Shown in pieces: positions 1 to 12,210 of a stretch of DNA of 64,000 nt; position 1 is the stretch's first letter; each line of letters opens with the position of its first letter. The notes beneath the pieces were generated by a model. The model saw nothing but the letters and a program-made list of their open reading frames with translations, was not told the DNA's origin and did no database searches. The stretch is taken from positions 681,030 through 745,029 of the forward strand of contig ML976658.1 of assembly GCA_010015655.1 (NCBI GenBank), written 5' to 3'. The translations under genes and the position numbers were made by a program. Source of the stretch: Bimuria novae-zelandiae CBS 107.79 (lineage: Eukaryota; Ascomycota; Dothideomycetes; Pleosporales; Didymosphaeriaceae).

Positions 1-94
1 CTTTCAGTCAATGCTATAACACGAGGATCGGCTGCTAGTTTCACGTTTAACACTATTGCATCTCTTGCCCTACGAATCGTTCAATCTGATAACG

Positions 95-1947
95 ATGTCT
101 TCGCCTCTCTGGTTTATTTTGGCTTTATGTAGTACACAAATAGGTAGAGTTGCGAGTTTTACCATACCACAGCATGCCGTCGATCCTGTGCGTCGGAAAG
201 CGGATATCAACACAACCAGGGCTGGTTTTCTCTATGGCCCCGCTGTTGCTGGCGGTCCGCTATATCCGACAGGTCCGCTAGGTAACGCAAAGGTAGCTGC
301 GGACGTGGCAAATGTACGGGTCGAGACCACTCCCAACACCATCTTGGTCCAGGAAGACGTTGCACACGCCGGCAGCTCAAGTGAACAGGTACGTTATTGA
401 TCTATTATATATCTAAGCTATTACTGAAAAATGTCCATAGTATCAAGGGCTGGATACCGTCGAAGAGTATCTGCTTCTCTATAAAGGTCAATGGGCAAAA
501 ACCTTACCGAATGGACCAGCTCCAGGTGTTCTTACAAACTACTCTCAAGACCTGTTCTTCTCCATGGAGCGACTCACAAACAACGCTTTCTCTGTGCGAC
601 GGCTTCCCAAAGCTTCGAAGCTTCCCTTTCAGGTCTACTCTTCCGCAGTATCTAAGGTGGCTAACTCCTCTCTTCAACAACTCCTCCAAGAAGGTCGATT
701 GTTCTATGCCGACCATCGCGCCCAATCTGTATTTCCAAAGACGACCAATAAATTTGCTGCCGCATGCGATGCCTACTTCTACATTGCAAAATCTGGCCAA
801 TTCCTTCCTCTTGCAGTCAGGACCAATGTTGGTGCGAACCTAGTCTACACACCCGCGGATGACGATGCGGACTGGACTTTAGCGAAGATTATGTTCAACA
901 TCAACGACTTCTTCTTTGCGCAAACCTGGCATCTCGCGTCTACACACGAGGTGGTACAGATTGCCTGGATGGCTGCCATCCGAACCTTGAGTGTCGATCA
1001 CCCAATCTTTGGTCTGTTGGACCGTTTGACGTTTCAACTGTTTTCAATCCAACCACTAGCGCAATCCTTCCTTTTTGACAACGGTACAGCGTTCGACACC
1101 CTTTTCCCTATTACAGGGACTGGAGCACGCGATTTCACCACAGAGCTTTACTTCAATGGCACCGGAGCATTCCAGGCCGGCTACTTCAAGTCGGACTTGA
1201 AGAAGCGGGGACTGCTGAACGGCGATGGTCCGAAGCTAGCCCACTTTCCATTCTACGAGAACGCTGCCGTCATTCACGGCGCCCTTCGAGACTTCATGCA
1301 TACCTTCATCAGTTCGTACTACAAGTCCGATGATGTCGTCCGGGATGATAAGGAGCTTCAAGCCTGGGCTACAGAGGCGAACGGTCCCGCCAAAGCTATC
1401 GACTTCCCCACCAAATTCGATACCAGAGACGCAATCATTGACGCCCTCACGCACATTGCGCACTTGTCATCAACAGTCCATCATTCCGTCAACACTAACA
1501 ATCTACTTCAAATATCTGCGACGCTTCCCATGCACCCAGCCTCGCTTTACAAACCGGTACCTACCACGAAAGGAGACCCCTCGGTTGCAGCATACCTCCC
1601 ACCTCTACAGGCAGCTTTGGCACAGTTCCAAGTTGATGGGCTTTTGTGAGTTTGGACCCATAGTCTCCCCTGACCCTTGTTGCTAACGCATGTTTCACCG
1701 CAATAGTGCACGACCTCTGTTGGCGAACACTACACGCTCTCTCGCCTACATGTTCGACAGTCCAACATTTCTCAACGGAACTAATGATAACACGCGCACC
1801 GCTGCGAATAAGTTCAAGCAGGCAATGCAGGAGTTCAGCAAGGAGGTTCGAGCGCGCACGTTTGATAAGAATGGGCTAAGTCAAGGGGCACCGTTCTTGT
1901 GGAAGGCGTTGGATCCTCTTGAAGCACCGTTTTCACTGACGATTTGA
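95..1947 (+). CDS. secreted lipoxygenase (Mn-/Fe-lipoxygenase family)
   Basis: Lipoxygenases insert O2 into polyunsaturated fatty acids. Exons 95-388, 441-1645 and 1707-1947 join in frame to 579 residues, close to the roughly 600 usual for fungal enzymes; introns are 389-440 and 1646-1706. Metal-ligand motifs are visible: WHLASTHEV (His262, His267; H-x4-H), then HHSVN (His445, Asn449), and a C-terminal isoleucine as last ligand. I chose the ATG at 95 over the in-frame ATG at 56 because it puts a typical signal peptide (MSSPLWFILALCSTQIG...) at the N-terminus; starting at 56 gives 592 residues. Several N-x-S/T sites fit a secreted glycoprotein. Secreted fungal members are often manganese enzymes, many ending in valine; the terminal Ile here leaves the metal open. 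No break is seen. Confidence 0.9.
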
Positions 1948-2349
1948 GTGGCGAGACTCGCATAGAAGTACTATTGTCAATAGTTCACTGCTTTCTACTC
2001 ATGAGTGGCATTGCCTTTGCTTGATCATAACTTTCTTCCCAGCATTTATTCAAAGGCATTTGCCCTAGAAATGCGTCCAACAAGCTCATGCTATTTCCAA
2101 AGACGTCTGAAGAGGAACCGATCTTTTCCACAACTTGTCTTCTACGTTATGACACCATCGCGAATGCTGAAGCCCCATAACAAATGCAAGACTGCTCAAT
2201 CTGTTTTCCCCTGCCCACCACCCTATCCTCTCTTTCTCTCCCTGACGGTCTGCGCGCGCGCATTTCGGGCAGGGGTAAGTGGACCCGCCCTAGCAATCCA
2301 GAGGATGGGATCTGCCTCTAACATTCTAACTTTACCTAATGGGACCTTG
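1948..2349. other. convergent intergenic region
   Basis: This is the 3' space between the lipoxygenase and the minus-strand gene beginning at 4192. It should hold both 3' UTRs and polyadenylation sites. The short open frames here lack homology signals and codon character. There is no RIP and no repeat that I can see. Confidence 0.6.
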
Positions 2350-4192
2350 TTAGGTCTCAGACTCCATAGTCTCCTCAAGCACATCCTTCAATGTCCATCC
2401 CTCTTTTGGTCGGTGCACAAAATCCGGCTTCCCCAAGGCATTTGCGTCGAGCGTGTCTTTCAATGTCCAGCCAGATTTGTATACCGTATTTGCCGTCTTC
2501 TGTTTCTGCCGCTTATACACCACCACCTTGCCGACCTTGCGCGCCTGCTTGAATATGGTTCCAAGCCAGCCCGGTAAGCCGTTCTGCTCGCTCTTGATGA
2601 GCTGGTCGGGATGCAGGGGATCGTCAACATAATATCCGTCCAACAAATCCTTCCCTCGCTTTGACAGTTGCTCGTATAGGGCGTAGTTGCCGTCAATGGA
2701 GTTGTCGTTCTGGAAGTGGAGGCCGAAAAGATCGGAAGGAGGGACTGGAGCGCTCGCCGACTTATTGTCCTGGTCTTTGTGACCCTCCACTACGCATTCG
2801 TCGAGAAGATACCAGTCCTCCAAGTCGATGTCATAGTTTTCTGCAGAAGCAGAGCCACGCTTTGCTTTAGCCTCCGGATACAACAACTCGTTCGGGATTT
2901 CCGCTTCGCGCTTCGCTTCGGCCGCGTTTACTTTTGCCATGGTGAGGCTGTGCTGGTAGTGCGGATCCTGCTTGCGACGTTGCGCTTCGTCCGCGAGAAT
3001 CTTCTGCAGCAACTTCTTTCGCATCTCGGGTGGGAGAATTGTGGATTCGCCTGCTGCCTTGCGAGCCTGTAGGTAGCTCCACTCTTCAAAGTTATCGTCT
3101 TCTTCGGAGGCAGTGTTGGTACTTGATAGAGCTATCTTCCCCCGCGTAGTATTGTGTGCTGCCTCTTTATTAGCAGCTTCCGCAGCGCTGTTCTTGGGCT
3201 TAGCGCAGAGAACGCTTTCGTCCTGGCGGTTTTGAGGAACAACATTGACAGCCGTGAAATCCTCCAAGTCGGTCGATTGCGGGATAAGTGCATCATGAGA
3301 GCCTCCAGGAGGCGTAACGTATTGAACGTGCAGGTCCATGTCCTCCTGCGTGCCGAAGAGAGGGCTCCGAAGAGCTTCACCCGATAGATACCCTTCACCT
3401 GACGTGTGCAACTGGATAAAGGGCTCCAGCTCTAGCTCTAGCTTCTCAATGAGCGAATACGGATCCATCTCGACCGCACGGCTAGCGGGCAATGTTTCCG
3501 AAGTTGTTGACTGGTGTAATGGTTAGGAAGAATTCCTGTCCAACTATAAATTTACTTACTGCTTGCGCATCAGGGGTGTACTCCTCCGGGTTGCGCAGGC
3601 CACCGCTGGTAGTGCTCACCGAGCTCAGTGATGAGATTTCTCGCTGTCCTGCCATGCCCCCCTTGCTACGAGCAATTCGTGCGTCGATGTCGCTTAGAAA
3701 GTCATGCACTGACTGCTTACCAGCGGCGCTGCTAGCCGCACTGCCATCCTCTGCCATTTCGAGCGTAGTATTGCTCGATACTTTGTTGGCAACCTTGTCC
3801 GCGGTCTCGGTCGTCTCTGCTTTCTTCATGCGACGAGGCGTCTTCTGTCGTGGGTTCGGGATTAGCATATCCTCTGGGATGTCGTTCCAGTTTTTGGCGT
3901 GCCGAGGTAGTGAAGCTGGTATGAGAGCGTCCGCTCGTCGCGCTGCGTTCTGTGGTATTGTCCTGTTACCAGAATCGTGCGAGATGTCGTCTTGCGATGC
4001 GGTCCAGCCCTGGACGAGCTCTGGATACCGTCTATCAATAAACGCCATGAAGTCGCCTCGACGCTGTGTACTCAGTGGTCGGTCGCACCGTAGTTCACAA
4101 GGTTGGATGTTGGGGTCTTTGAAAGGCTCTGGCCGGGACGGATGAGACTGGTGGTTCGAGGGCTGACCATGGGCTAAAATCTTTGGTGGCAT
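2350..4192 (-). CDS. conserved-looking protein of unknown function, two exons
   Basis: Exon 1 (4192-3560) and exon 2 (3510-2350) are joined by a 49-bp intron with GTAAGT donor, CCTAAC-type branch site and CAG acceptor, giving 597 residues. I do not recognise the family. The protein is hydrophilic and Ser/Glu/Lys-rich, with no signal peptide or membrane segment. Visible segments are an N-terminal disordered half with basic stretches (PRRMKK), a segment HDFLSDIDARIARSKGG, a charged helical stretch near MRKKLLQKILADEAQRRKQ, an acidic DIDLEDWYLLDE segment, and two copies of GWTLKD(T/V)L in the last 50 residues. The paired C-terminal motif and frame continuity across the intron support a real gene. 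It is convergent with the lipoxygenase. A nuclear or scaffold role would be a guess. Confidence 0.8.
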
Positions 4193-4590
4193 ATTGAGGC
4201 TCTTTCAAGCTGTACTGTTGTGGTCAGGGCAACAACAAGCGTGGGTGGTTTATCCAGCACTGAGGGCAAACTCAGTGGTCAGGTTAAGGTCTAAGTGCAA
4301 GCACAGGGCAATCAACAGCTGACTAGATAGCAAGGGTAACGGACCATAATCTGGGCAGCTTTCACCCTCGAAAACATTGTACGACGCTAGCAGGCAATTA
4401 ACTGAATCAGTGAGGTGGAATTCGGTGGCTCAATCAGGCCACACGCATATCAACCCAACCTGTCAATACAGGGCTGCGGACTGCTTGTGCCAAACATCTC
4501 CAAGGATTTTTTAGAATGTAGTACCTGCGGGGATAGGTCACCTACCTAGGAATGGTACTTGCTGCCTAGGGTCACTTCAGTTAATGTAGT
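4193..4590. other. promoter-side intergenic region next to transposon block 1
   Basis: This un-RIPed DNA lies upstream of the minus-strand gene starting at 4192 and should hold its promoter and 5' UTR. I see no clear TATA box. It ends at the TAGT/GTAGT target-site sequence (4586-4590) where the outermost element of block 1 starts. Confidence 0.5.
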
Positions 4591-4760
4591 TGTTGCAAAA
4601 GGCACCTTGCTAGAGCTTTCTGCGCTAGCTAGGGTTGAGCCGAGCAGCCGAGCAGCCAAGCACGCGATCCCCTAAACCTATAAATAGTTAGTTATTGTAG
4701 AGCTTCCTCTTCTTAATAAACTTTATTTTTAAGCTCCTTAATTATTATAACTATACGCTA
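4591..4760. repeat. left direct terminal repeat of element O
   Basis: The first half of this copy keeps its CA/TG dinucleotides and the last third is RIPed. The partner at 20073-20242 shows the opposite pattern, so RIP fades toward both outer edges of the block. Confidence 0.7.
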
Positions 4761-5316
4761 TAATTATAAGTCTAGTACTTTTATAATATTTTATAATATA
4801 CTTGCTTTATACTAGTTAATAATTATAGTAGTAAACTATTTTTTACTTTTTATTATTCTTACGCTTACGTCTTAACGCTTATAACCTATAATAAAGCTAA
4901 ACTATATAATAACTACTATAAAGCTCCTAATAAGTAATTAATTTATAAATTATAACTTATTCTTACCTTAGTACGCGTAGCTTAAGTACTACGTAAAAGT
5001 TTAAAAAATATAAAATTATATTAACTTTAAGGCTCTTAAGTAGATAAATATATATAACTAGGCTCTAGAGCTACTAGATATAAATACTAAAAGTAAGCCT
5101 TATATATAATAGCTTAAGCGCTATAAGCTAGAGTCTACTATTTATAATTAGCTTATAATAAAGCTTTAGGCACTTTAGAACTAAGTCTATACTATAATTA
5201 ATTTATAAAGGCTAAAATTTATAATATTATAATTAAATAAGTAGTAGACGCTATAGGCGCTAATTAGAGAACTTAAGAATAATCTCTATCTAAGTAATAA
5301 TAATTAGAAGGAGCAG

Positions 5317-5668
5317 GTATAACATACATACAGAGAGGTCACCCTACGCCCACAGAGCAGCAGAACAACAGACACAACTAAATGGCTATCCGAATGGAAC
5401 TGCGCACACGCCAACGCTGTGCTCCTAGATCTCCCAGAGATAAAGGGTACGCTGCCGATAAAGGATTTCCTACGCTCAGCATCACGATACAACCATGAGT
5501 GGGCTTAGAGAGAGCTTGATAACCTATCGCGACCAGGCGCTGTAGCAACTCTATCTCTAGAAGGATACGCTCGCTGGCTCGCGCAGCTCGACCAAACAAC
5601 TGAGCACGCAGGCATGTACGCTACGCTTGGAGGGCGCACTCCTGATACAAGCTACAAGTGCCCATGTA
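5317..5668 (+). pseudogene. un-RIPed coding fragment inside element O, cut by the gypsy insertion
   Basis: In one plus frame this island reads about 115 residues with a single internal TAG. Recognisable stretches are TTKWLSEWNCAHANAVLLD, IKDFLRSASRYNHEWA and SLEGYARWLAQLDQ. The frame then meets the gypsy target site. Beyond the gypsy (from 19534) it continues a short way (RANS.HR.KPTKCNRL) before RIP stops dominate. I do not recognise the protein; it may be a gag or accessory protein of element O. It stands out because sequence on its left is strongly RIPed and this is not. Confidence 0.4.
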
Positions 5669-5978
5669 TGTTACGACCACAGGAACCAGAAGAAGAAGGG
5701 AGCCAGGTAATTACGCCAAGGAAGTAATTGTACGGGACGACAGAAACAACGAAACACAAAGAGGCGCGGGGCAGCTTATGTTAGCAGTCACGTGATGAGG
5801 TCCCGCATAAAGGGAAGTCCTATGGGACTACCAGAGTCCCTGGGACTACGGAGTCTTGGCGGGACTACGAGGAGGAAACAGACTAGTATATAGTGTGACG
5901 ATTCTCCTATTGTTATTTCTCTCCTTATAGTTAACTTATATATCTTCTATGCGAGTACGTTCTCTTATATAGACTAAT
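5669..5978 (+). repeat. G1 5' LTR, first part (interrupted by C1)
   Basis: Matches the first about 310 bp of the 3' LTR at 19073. Differences are C-to-T or G-to-A in the 3' copy, so this copy largely escaped RIP. The last five bases, CTAAT, are the target duplication of C1. Confidence 0.9.
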
Positions 5979-6208
5979 TGTTGAATGGACTCTCTGCTAG
6001 CAATTGCGTACGAGGCAGAAAGGTTTGCACGGTGTAAACATCGTACGGGGGGGGGGGGTAACTGGTGTTGATTGCTTCTCCCTGTCTATTGTACAAAGGA
6101 AAGGGTTAATATATTCCTAGTCTCTGTGCACGGAGATCCGTACCCTTCCGGATCTTACGCACAGAGATCCGTGTGCATCTAGTCTACGTAACTACTACTA
6201 TTTAGACA
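5979..6208 (-). repeat. C1 3' LTR (left in the window)
   Basis: 230 bp. Carries a run of 12 G at 6047-6058 and a repeat-rich part at about 6120-6175 in which GAGATCCGT recurs and CTCTGTGCACGGAG can pair with CGCACAGAG-type sequence. Confidence 0.9.
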
Positions 6209-6214
6209 CTAGTA

Positions 6215-9200
6215 ACTTTTCTTTTTCCTTTATATAGACCTTGCTAATTTTTACCCTATTTTATCCTGCGCGTACGAAGCGTTTACTTTATAGCGCCCTT
6301 TTCCTCCTCTTATACAGGCTTAAGTCTGTTAACTAACGCTTTAACTCTTATAGTTAGTTAGTTATATAAGATTAGTTTTTTAAGCGCAGAGTTTAGCGCC
6401 TTTTTTATATAGGCATTTGCTAGGTTATCCTTATTATTAATTTACCTAATTTCTATAATCTTCCTCTTTTTGTATAATTCTTAAATTAATATAATATTAA
6501 TTATAAGCCTCTTCTCGTTTGTTGTACTAAGCTTTATAAGATATTTATATAGAGATCTTAAATCCGTGTATATTATAAGAGGTACTAGAGGTATTCTAAG
6601 CGTACGTGTAATTTAGTTAATTATCGTGCTTAGTGCAATCGCGTAGTTAAATCCTCTTACTATCCTATATAGCTTACTAGCTAGTACGGAGCGGGTAACG
6701 CGTTTATACTTAGAGGAGTTCTAGTGTATAATATTACCCGTGATTTCGAAGTCGTACAAGTTCCTAGTACGCTGCTTAGTCCCAAGAATAATAAGAAAGC
6801 TAAGCTATAAACTTAGGTCCTTATTATTCGCGAATAATCTATTAGTGAAGATAAATAACTTTATACGGGAGAGATTAAGTAGTACGTATAATAGTCCTTA
6901 ATTCTAGTTATTAATTTGCTATTAGATTTGTACGTTTAATGCCTTAATATCGTCGTGCGATGGCGACACAGCTTAAGCAATAGTAGATAAGTTAAATACT
7001 ACTTTAGGTTAATATACTAATGTAATATAGGCACCTCGTGCGCGCTATTTAATGTACTTTTACGCGGCGCCCTCTACGTTTAGGTCTACTATATAGAGGT
7101 TCCTAGCTTGTCCCTTCTAATTTAACAAGATTATAGTATTATCTCATACAAGCTAGATCTTCCCTCTATTAAATTCTACAGGCTATTTATATAATAAAAT
7201 TATTTTAGGCTTTACGCGGAACTTAGCTTTTTATAGCTCTTCTTCTTTACGTCGCGCGAAATTAGTCGTGACAATACTAAGGGTGTTATCTATTTATAGC
7301 CCTATAATTTTAAACATTGTTATGCCTTCGTGCGTAATTAATAGGCATAGATTGTATAAGGAGGTTTCCATGCGAAGTTTGTCCTTATAGTGGTTGTAAT
7401 ATGTCTTGAACTAATACAGGCCAGATTCTGCTACGCCGTATAGTGGCCGCACAACTCTAAATATCGTGCGCGGAGGAAAACTCTCACGGAGTTCTCTTGG
7501 TGGTCGTGCGAACAACGTTCGTGTGAGTCTATCTGTTGACTGTACGTACGCCTGGGTGATATCGCGTAGCTCACAGTGCATACCGTACGAAGCCATTAGT
7601 AATGGGCCAATAGCCAGGATTAGCCTCTGGCTCATTCTTTGAATTATAGGAGACTGTGTGAGGATCTCCTTCTTTTCCTCATCTAAATGCCCTGCAAAAA
7701 CAAGTCGTGATTTTTCGTACAGCTATGTTGATTTCCCTTTTATTTCGCGTACAAGGCGAAGGTTAAAGATTCGTCCCTTGTAAATAGATAGATTATACGT
7801 AAGCACCTTAAAAGTGTCTCCTGTAATTAGGCTCTCTATTTCTATATAGTCTGACTTTTTAAACAGTTTCCTAGGTATTATAATTACACTATCTACGCGG
7901 AGTTTAATTGCTAACGTATAATTATCCTTCTCCTTCTAGGTAAGGAATATTATATCTTATACGGGATTCTTACGCGGTCTTCTACGTCCTCTCTTAACTA
8001 GTTATGGCGCTGGCTCTAGATCTAGTTTGTATAATAAATGTAGCGGTTGGTGCTGCAAAGCGAAAGTCGGGAAAACACTGATTGTATTGAGTTGGGAAGA
8101 ATCTGCTATTTATACATGTATCTTGACTAAGCGACAAGTGCTAGGCGTGTGATGGTCAGGAGATCATCAGGTGATCGCGTGATCATCCTGTAACAAAGTT
8201 ATCTCCGAGCTTCCTCACGAGAGACCGTTACAATAAATCTAATACTATATCTTTTACTAGTAGATCGTGCAGAGCTACTTCCTCTATTAACACTAGTTAC
8301 TTGCGTGGTTAACCTCTCTTTTGTACTTGTAGAGGATCCCTTTGTACAAGAGCTGGTTTGTCTAGGTCTAGCAAGTCTTATATAGATTATTCCTCATTCT
8401 CTGCAAAGTAATATAGCTTAACTTATATAGCTTAGAATTTTACTAGACCGTTCTCTAGCTTAATAATAATGTCTTAATCTTTAATTCCTTTTATCTTATA
8501 TAGCCCGAGCTATTCTTTCTTCTCACGCTATATTATTACTTCTAAACTAAGTAAAAGATTTAGCACTTCGTGCGAGGTTAGGCTATTCTAAGTATTAATT
8601 ATATAATTAATATTAACTTTTGCCCTCTTGCTTTAAAGTATCCTTATCGCCTTTTGTATAGCATTAGCTTGCGTAACAATGTTAGGAGATAGTGCGGAAT
8701 CTATATTAATTCTTAGGTACGTTCTAAACACAAGTAATATAGGTACAAGACCGTTTGGTCCTGCTGTATTATTAAGGGCTTTAATAGCTATCTATAATAC
8801 TAACTTATTATTCGTACGATTATCTAATTCTGCATAGAAGATATTATACGCGCGTTGTAACAGCGCGTGCGCGCGTTTAATCTTCCCTATAGCTTAATAA
8901 GCCTTAACTAGTATCTATCGACACGTTGCTCCCACAATCTTCGCGCGGTTCCGGAAGTCTTTAGACGCAAAGTTCGTACCAGGGTCATATATAATGTAAT
9001 TAGGTGGGCCTTAGTACGTGTTAATCTAACACTTGCATAGCGCGTCCTAGGTATCTTATATAAATATTAATTTTAAAAAGGTTACTACTTAGAATAATAT
9101 GTCTACGTTAATTACGTAGAGTGCGTCTTAGTTACTAATTTATACGACGTTAATTACTATCTCGTAATTAAAGTATAAATTATCCTTAATAGTGAACTTA

Positions 9201-11820
9201 AATCTTTGTGGGGCTAGATTGTGTAGCTAACATATATAGCAGAACTTCTTAATTTCCTTAAGTATAGAGGGATTAACGTTATGTCTAGCGTGCTTAAGTA
9301 TTGTGTAAAGTTATTCCGTACGAGGATAGCTAAATCTTCTATATAGCTATTAAAGTTCCCGTTTAGTAAAAAAGGACATTAATTCCTCCTTTTGTATATT
9401 AAAGAATAGATAACCCTATTTTTGTACGATAGGAATAGTATTGCTATTGCTTTATACAATTATATTCTGCACGTTATTAAAGTATGCACCTATTTAGTCT
9501 GCATCTGCAAAAGATAGTAGGAATAGTGTTAGAGTATTTAGGATGTAGTACGTCACGTTATTAACTAGATTAGTAATCTATATAGTACTAACTAATCCTA
9601 TTAATTCTTATCCTCTAAAGCTAATACTCTCCTTGCTTAGTATCTAGTCCACTTTTATATAAGGGAATTCTCGCAGGTAGGCTTTAAGTTATAACTTTTT
9701 AATAGTAGAAATCCTTGCCGCGCCGGTGTCCTATAGTTTACCTTAGTATACTATACAATATTAATTCTTAAGGATAAACTATTCTGCGTATCCCTTAGGT
9801 TCTAGGCTATAGATGTCCTCTGCTGTCGCGCGGTGGAGAAATATAGCTATAATAAGATAGTTAATAATCTCTTTACCTTCCTCTTTATTTAGGTTATTAT
9901 TATTATATAACTCCTCTTCCTCCTGCTTTAGTTTACTTTTAAATTCTTAAATATACGCGCTTACCTCCTTGCGCGTTTGTGTTTTATTATAGAATCCTTT
10001 ATATAAGGAGATATACTGGCGTTTTGCACGGGATTAATCTATACAAGGATAATTTATAGACTAATATCCTTCCTTATAATAGACAAAGCATCGCTTTAGT
10101 CGTGCGAAGGACTATAATCTAAATAATCCTTTATATCCCCTAGGGCTTTTTCTACGTTGTTAATAGCCTCGCGTACGTGATAAGCTATATCGCCTATTAG
10201 TGTAGTACGCATCCTAGGATTTGCTTATAAACGTATTATTCTATTAGTTAATAGAGACTTAGAGTGCTATATAGAGATCGCTAAATAATGCCTTGCACGT
10301 AGGCTTAATTAAGAATATAGCTTATTCTAGCTTAGGCTATCCTTAACATGCTTATATAATAGTAGTATAAAGAGGTATCTTACCTTAGAATTATAGGCTA
10401 AGAGCTCTTTGTGTAAAAGTAAGTTTATTAATTATTACTTCTAGAGCTTTATGCAGGATTTTTGTAGAGTTCTCCTATCTAATTCGTGAGAAGCTTATTA
10501 TTATCTAATTTATCTAATACTAGTTGTGGTTCACGTTAGTATTAAAGTAATTGCTGAGCTGCTCGTACAGTAACTTCCATGTTCGTCCTAGGCTAATATT
10601 ATAAAGGTAGAACATATGCGCACGCCCTTTAAGGATATTAGGAAAAATACTTGCGTACGAGGCCTTATAAATAATAAGGCGTTGGCAAAGCTTAATGAAT
10701 ACCATCGCCTTATTAGCTAGGATATCGTACGGTTGCCCTGTGTAGTTGTTTTCCTTCTTCCAGGCCTTCTAGAATTGTACAACCTTCTCAGGCGTAAGAT
10801 TCTCCGCTGCAATCCCTCGTGTAGGTAGAAGTTAGTATGGATTATACGGCGATTGGATCGTGTGCGGTGGGTACAGGCTTTAAGGGATCTCGTGCGGAGC
10901 TATAACTGTAGGAATATGTAGCTGCCCGGTCGTGCTCTTGTATAATAGGCTGGCATAAGGTGGTTGTACTGGTTGCGGAGGAAGTATCGAGTCTGCGGGT
11001 GATTCGTACGGGGACATAATCTGCGGCGTTAGAACTGGCGCTAGTAATAGTAATTCCGTATAGTGCTATAATAGGACGTTAAAAGCGTGTTCTTCTTTTA
11101 CAAGTCTGTATAGCGTAGTAGCCTTTATTTTATCCTTCTTAAAACTAATGCCCTTGTTCCGCAGGGTAGTAATTAGTTCTCGTAAAAAGGGTTAGCTAAG
11201 ATCTTTAAAGTATACAAGCTTTTACTCTATAAAATTATTTTAAAAGTTTTTAAGGGTTTATACGCCTGTTGCGCTTAACGCGCGAAGTTTTATAATTAAG
11301 TTAGCTACGTATAAGTTAAGTTTCTTTTTTAGTATGTTGTCCAATAGTTTAATCTTGTCTACCTAGTCCTTAATATTTATCTACTTTGCTAGGGTCTTTA
11401 CTAAGATACTTATAAGCGGTACGTATCGGTCGTACGTTAATACGTTATATTAGTTAGTTTGTGATAGAGCTAGCGTTACTTATTACTTTATAATAGTTAG
11501 TTATGCGTTATTATGTGCTATCTTACTTCTTATTATACGCTGCCTTTAAACAGCCTTATGCGAAAAGATAAAACGGATCTCCTAGCATTAAACAAGCACT
11601 ACTATTCGTATAGTACTTCTAAATAGTATTATATAGACAGGTTTCTTGCTCTTACTTAAGTAACTAAATAGAGATTTACAGCCACTCGCATGTAAATTAG
11701 ACTTTATCTTTACTCTTACTAATTTATAGTTAAAGTAGTAAGGAAAAGGATTTTTCTTATACGCGAACCTCTAAATAGAAAGGTATAAGAAAAGCTTCCT
11801 CTCTTATAGTATTTAAACTA
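6215..11820 (-). pseudogene. C1 gag-pol relic
   Basis: On the minus strand a gag segment at 10705-10520 reads like copia gag (GRAHMFYLYNISLGRTWKLL). A zinc knuckle at about 10090-10045 reads CFVYYKEGY.SINYP, where one Cys became Tyr by G-to-A change. RT is clearest at 7635-7411 (LRDITQAYVQSTDRLTRTLF, VVRPLYGVAESGLY). Between them RIP stops are frequent. The ends are approximate. No intact frame remains. Confidence 0.8.
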
Positions 11821-11828
11821 CTAATTAG

Positions 11829-12061
11829 TGTTAAATAGACTCTCTGCTAGCAATTGCGTACGAGGCAGAAAGGTTTGCACGGTGTAAACATCGTATAGGG
11901 GGGGGGGGGGGTAACTGGTGTTAATTGCTTCTCCCTGTCTATTGTACGAAGGAAAGGGTTAATATATTCCTAGTCTCTGTGCACGGAGATCCGTACCCTT
12001 CCGGATCTTACGCACAGAGATCCGTGTGCATCTGGTCTACGTGACTACTACCATTTGGACA
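11829..12061 (-). repeat. C1 5' LTR (right in the window)
   Basis: 233 bp, matching 5979-6208 apart from transitions and a 14-G instead of a 12-G run (11898-11911). Confidence 0.9.
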
Positions 12062-12210
12062 CTAATAGTTATTTTACTTTATTATAAGATTAGATTGTCT
12101 AGCCTCGCGCTAAGTGTCGCATTAACTTATACTACTAAATAATTTATAAAGTACTACGATACCTTACTACCCTAACTTAGATTAGACTAAGGTGTAAGCG
12201 CCTTATAACA
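12062..12210 (+). repeat. G1 5' LTR, second part
   Basis: Starts with the second CTAAT copy (12062-12066) and continues the LTR exactly where it broke at 5978, ending CCTTATAACA. The intact 3' LTR shows the same sequence unbroken at about 19380-19528. Confidence 0.9.

Larger units (their letters stand above)
5979..12061 (-). mobile_element. C1: Ty1/copia retrotransposon inserted in the G1 5' LTR
   Basis: LTRs lie at 5979-6208 and 11829-12061 (TGTT(G/A)AAT...GGACA), flanked by CTAAT at 5974-5978 and 12062-12066. Next to the left LTR the minus strand reads a purine tract (AAAGGAAAAAGAAAAG), so this is the 3' end and the element runs on the minus strand. Minus-strand gag, zinc-knuckle and RT motifs are found in copia order. 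The body is strongly RIPed; the LTRs are much less so. Confidence 0.93.

Noticed and set aside
3492..4145. 217-codon plus-strand frame
   Set aside because: Antisense to exon 1 of the unknown gene, whose splice continuity makes it the real one.
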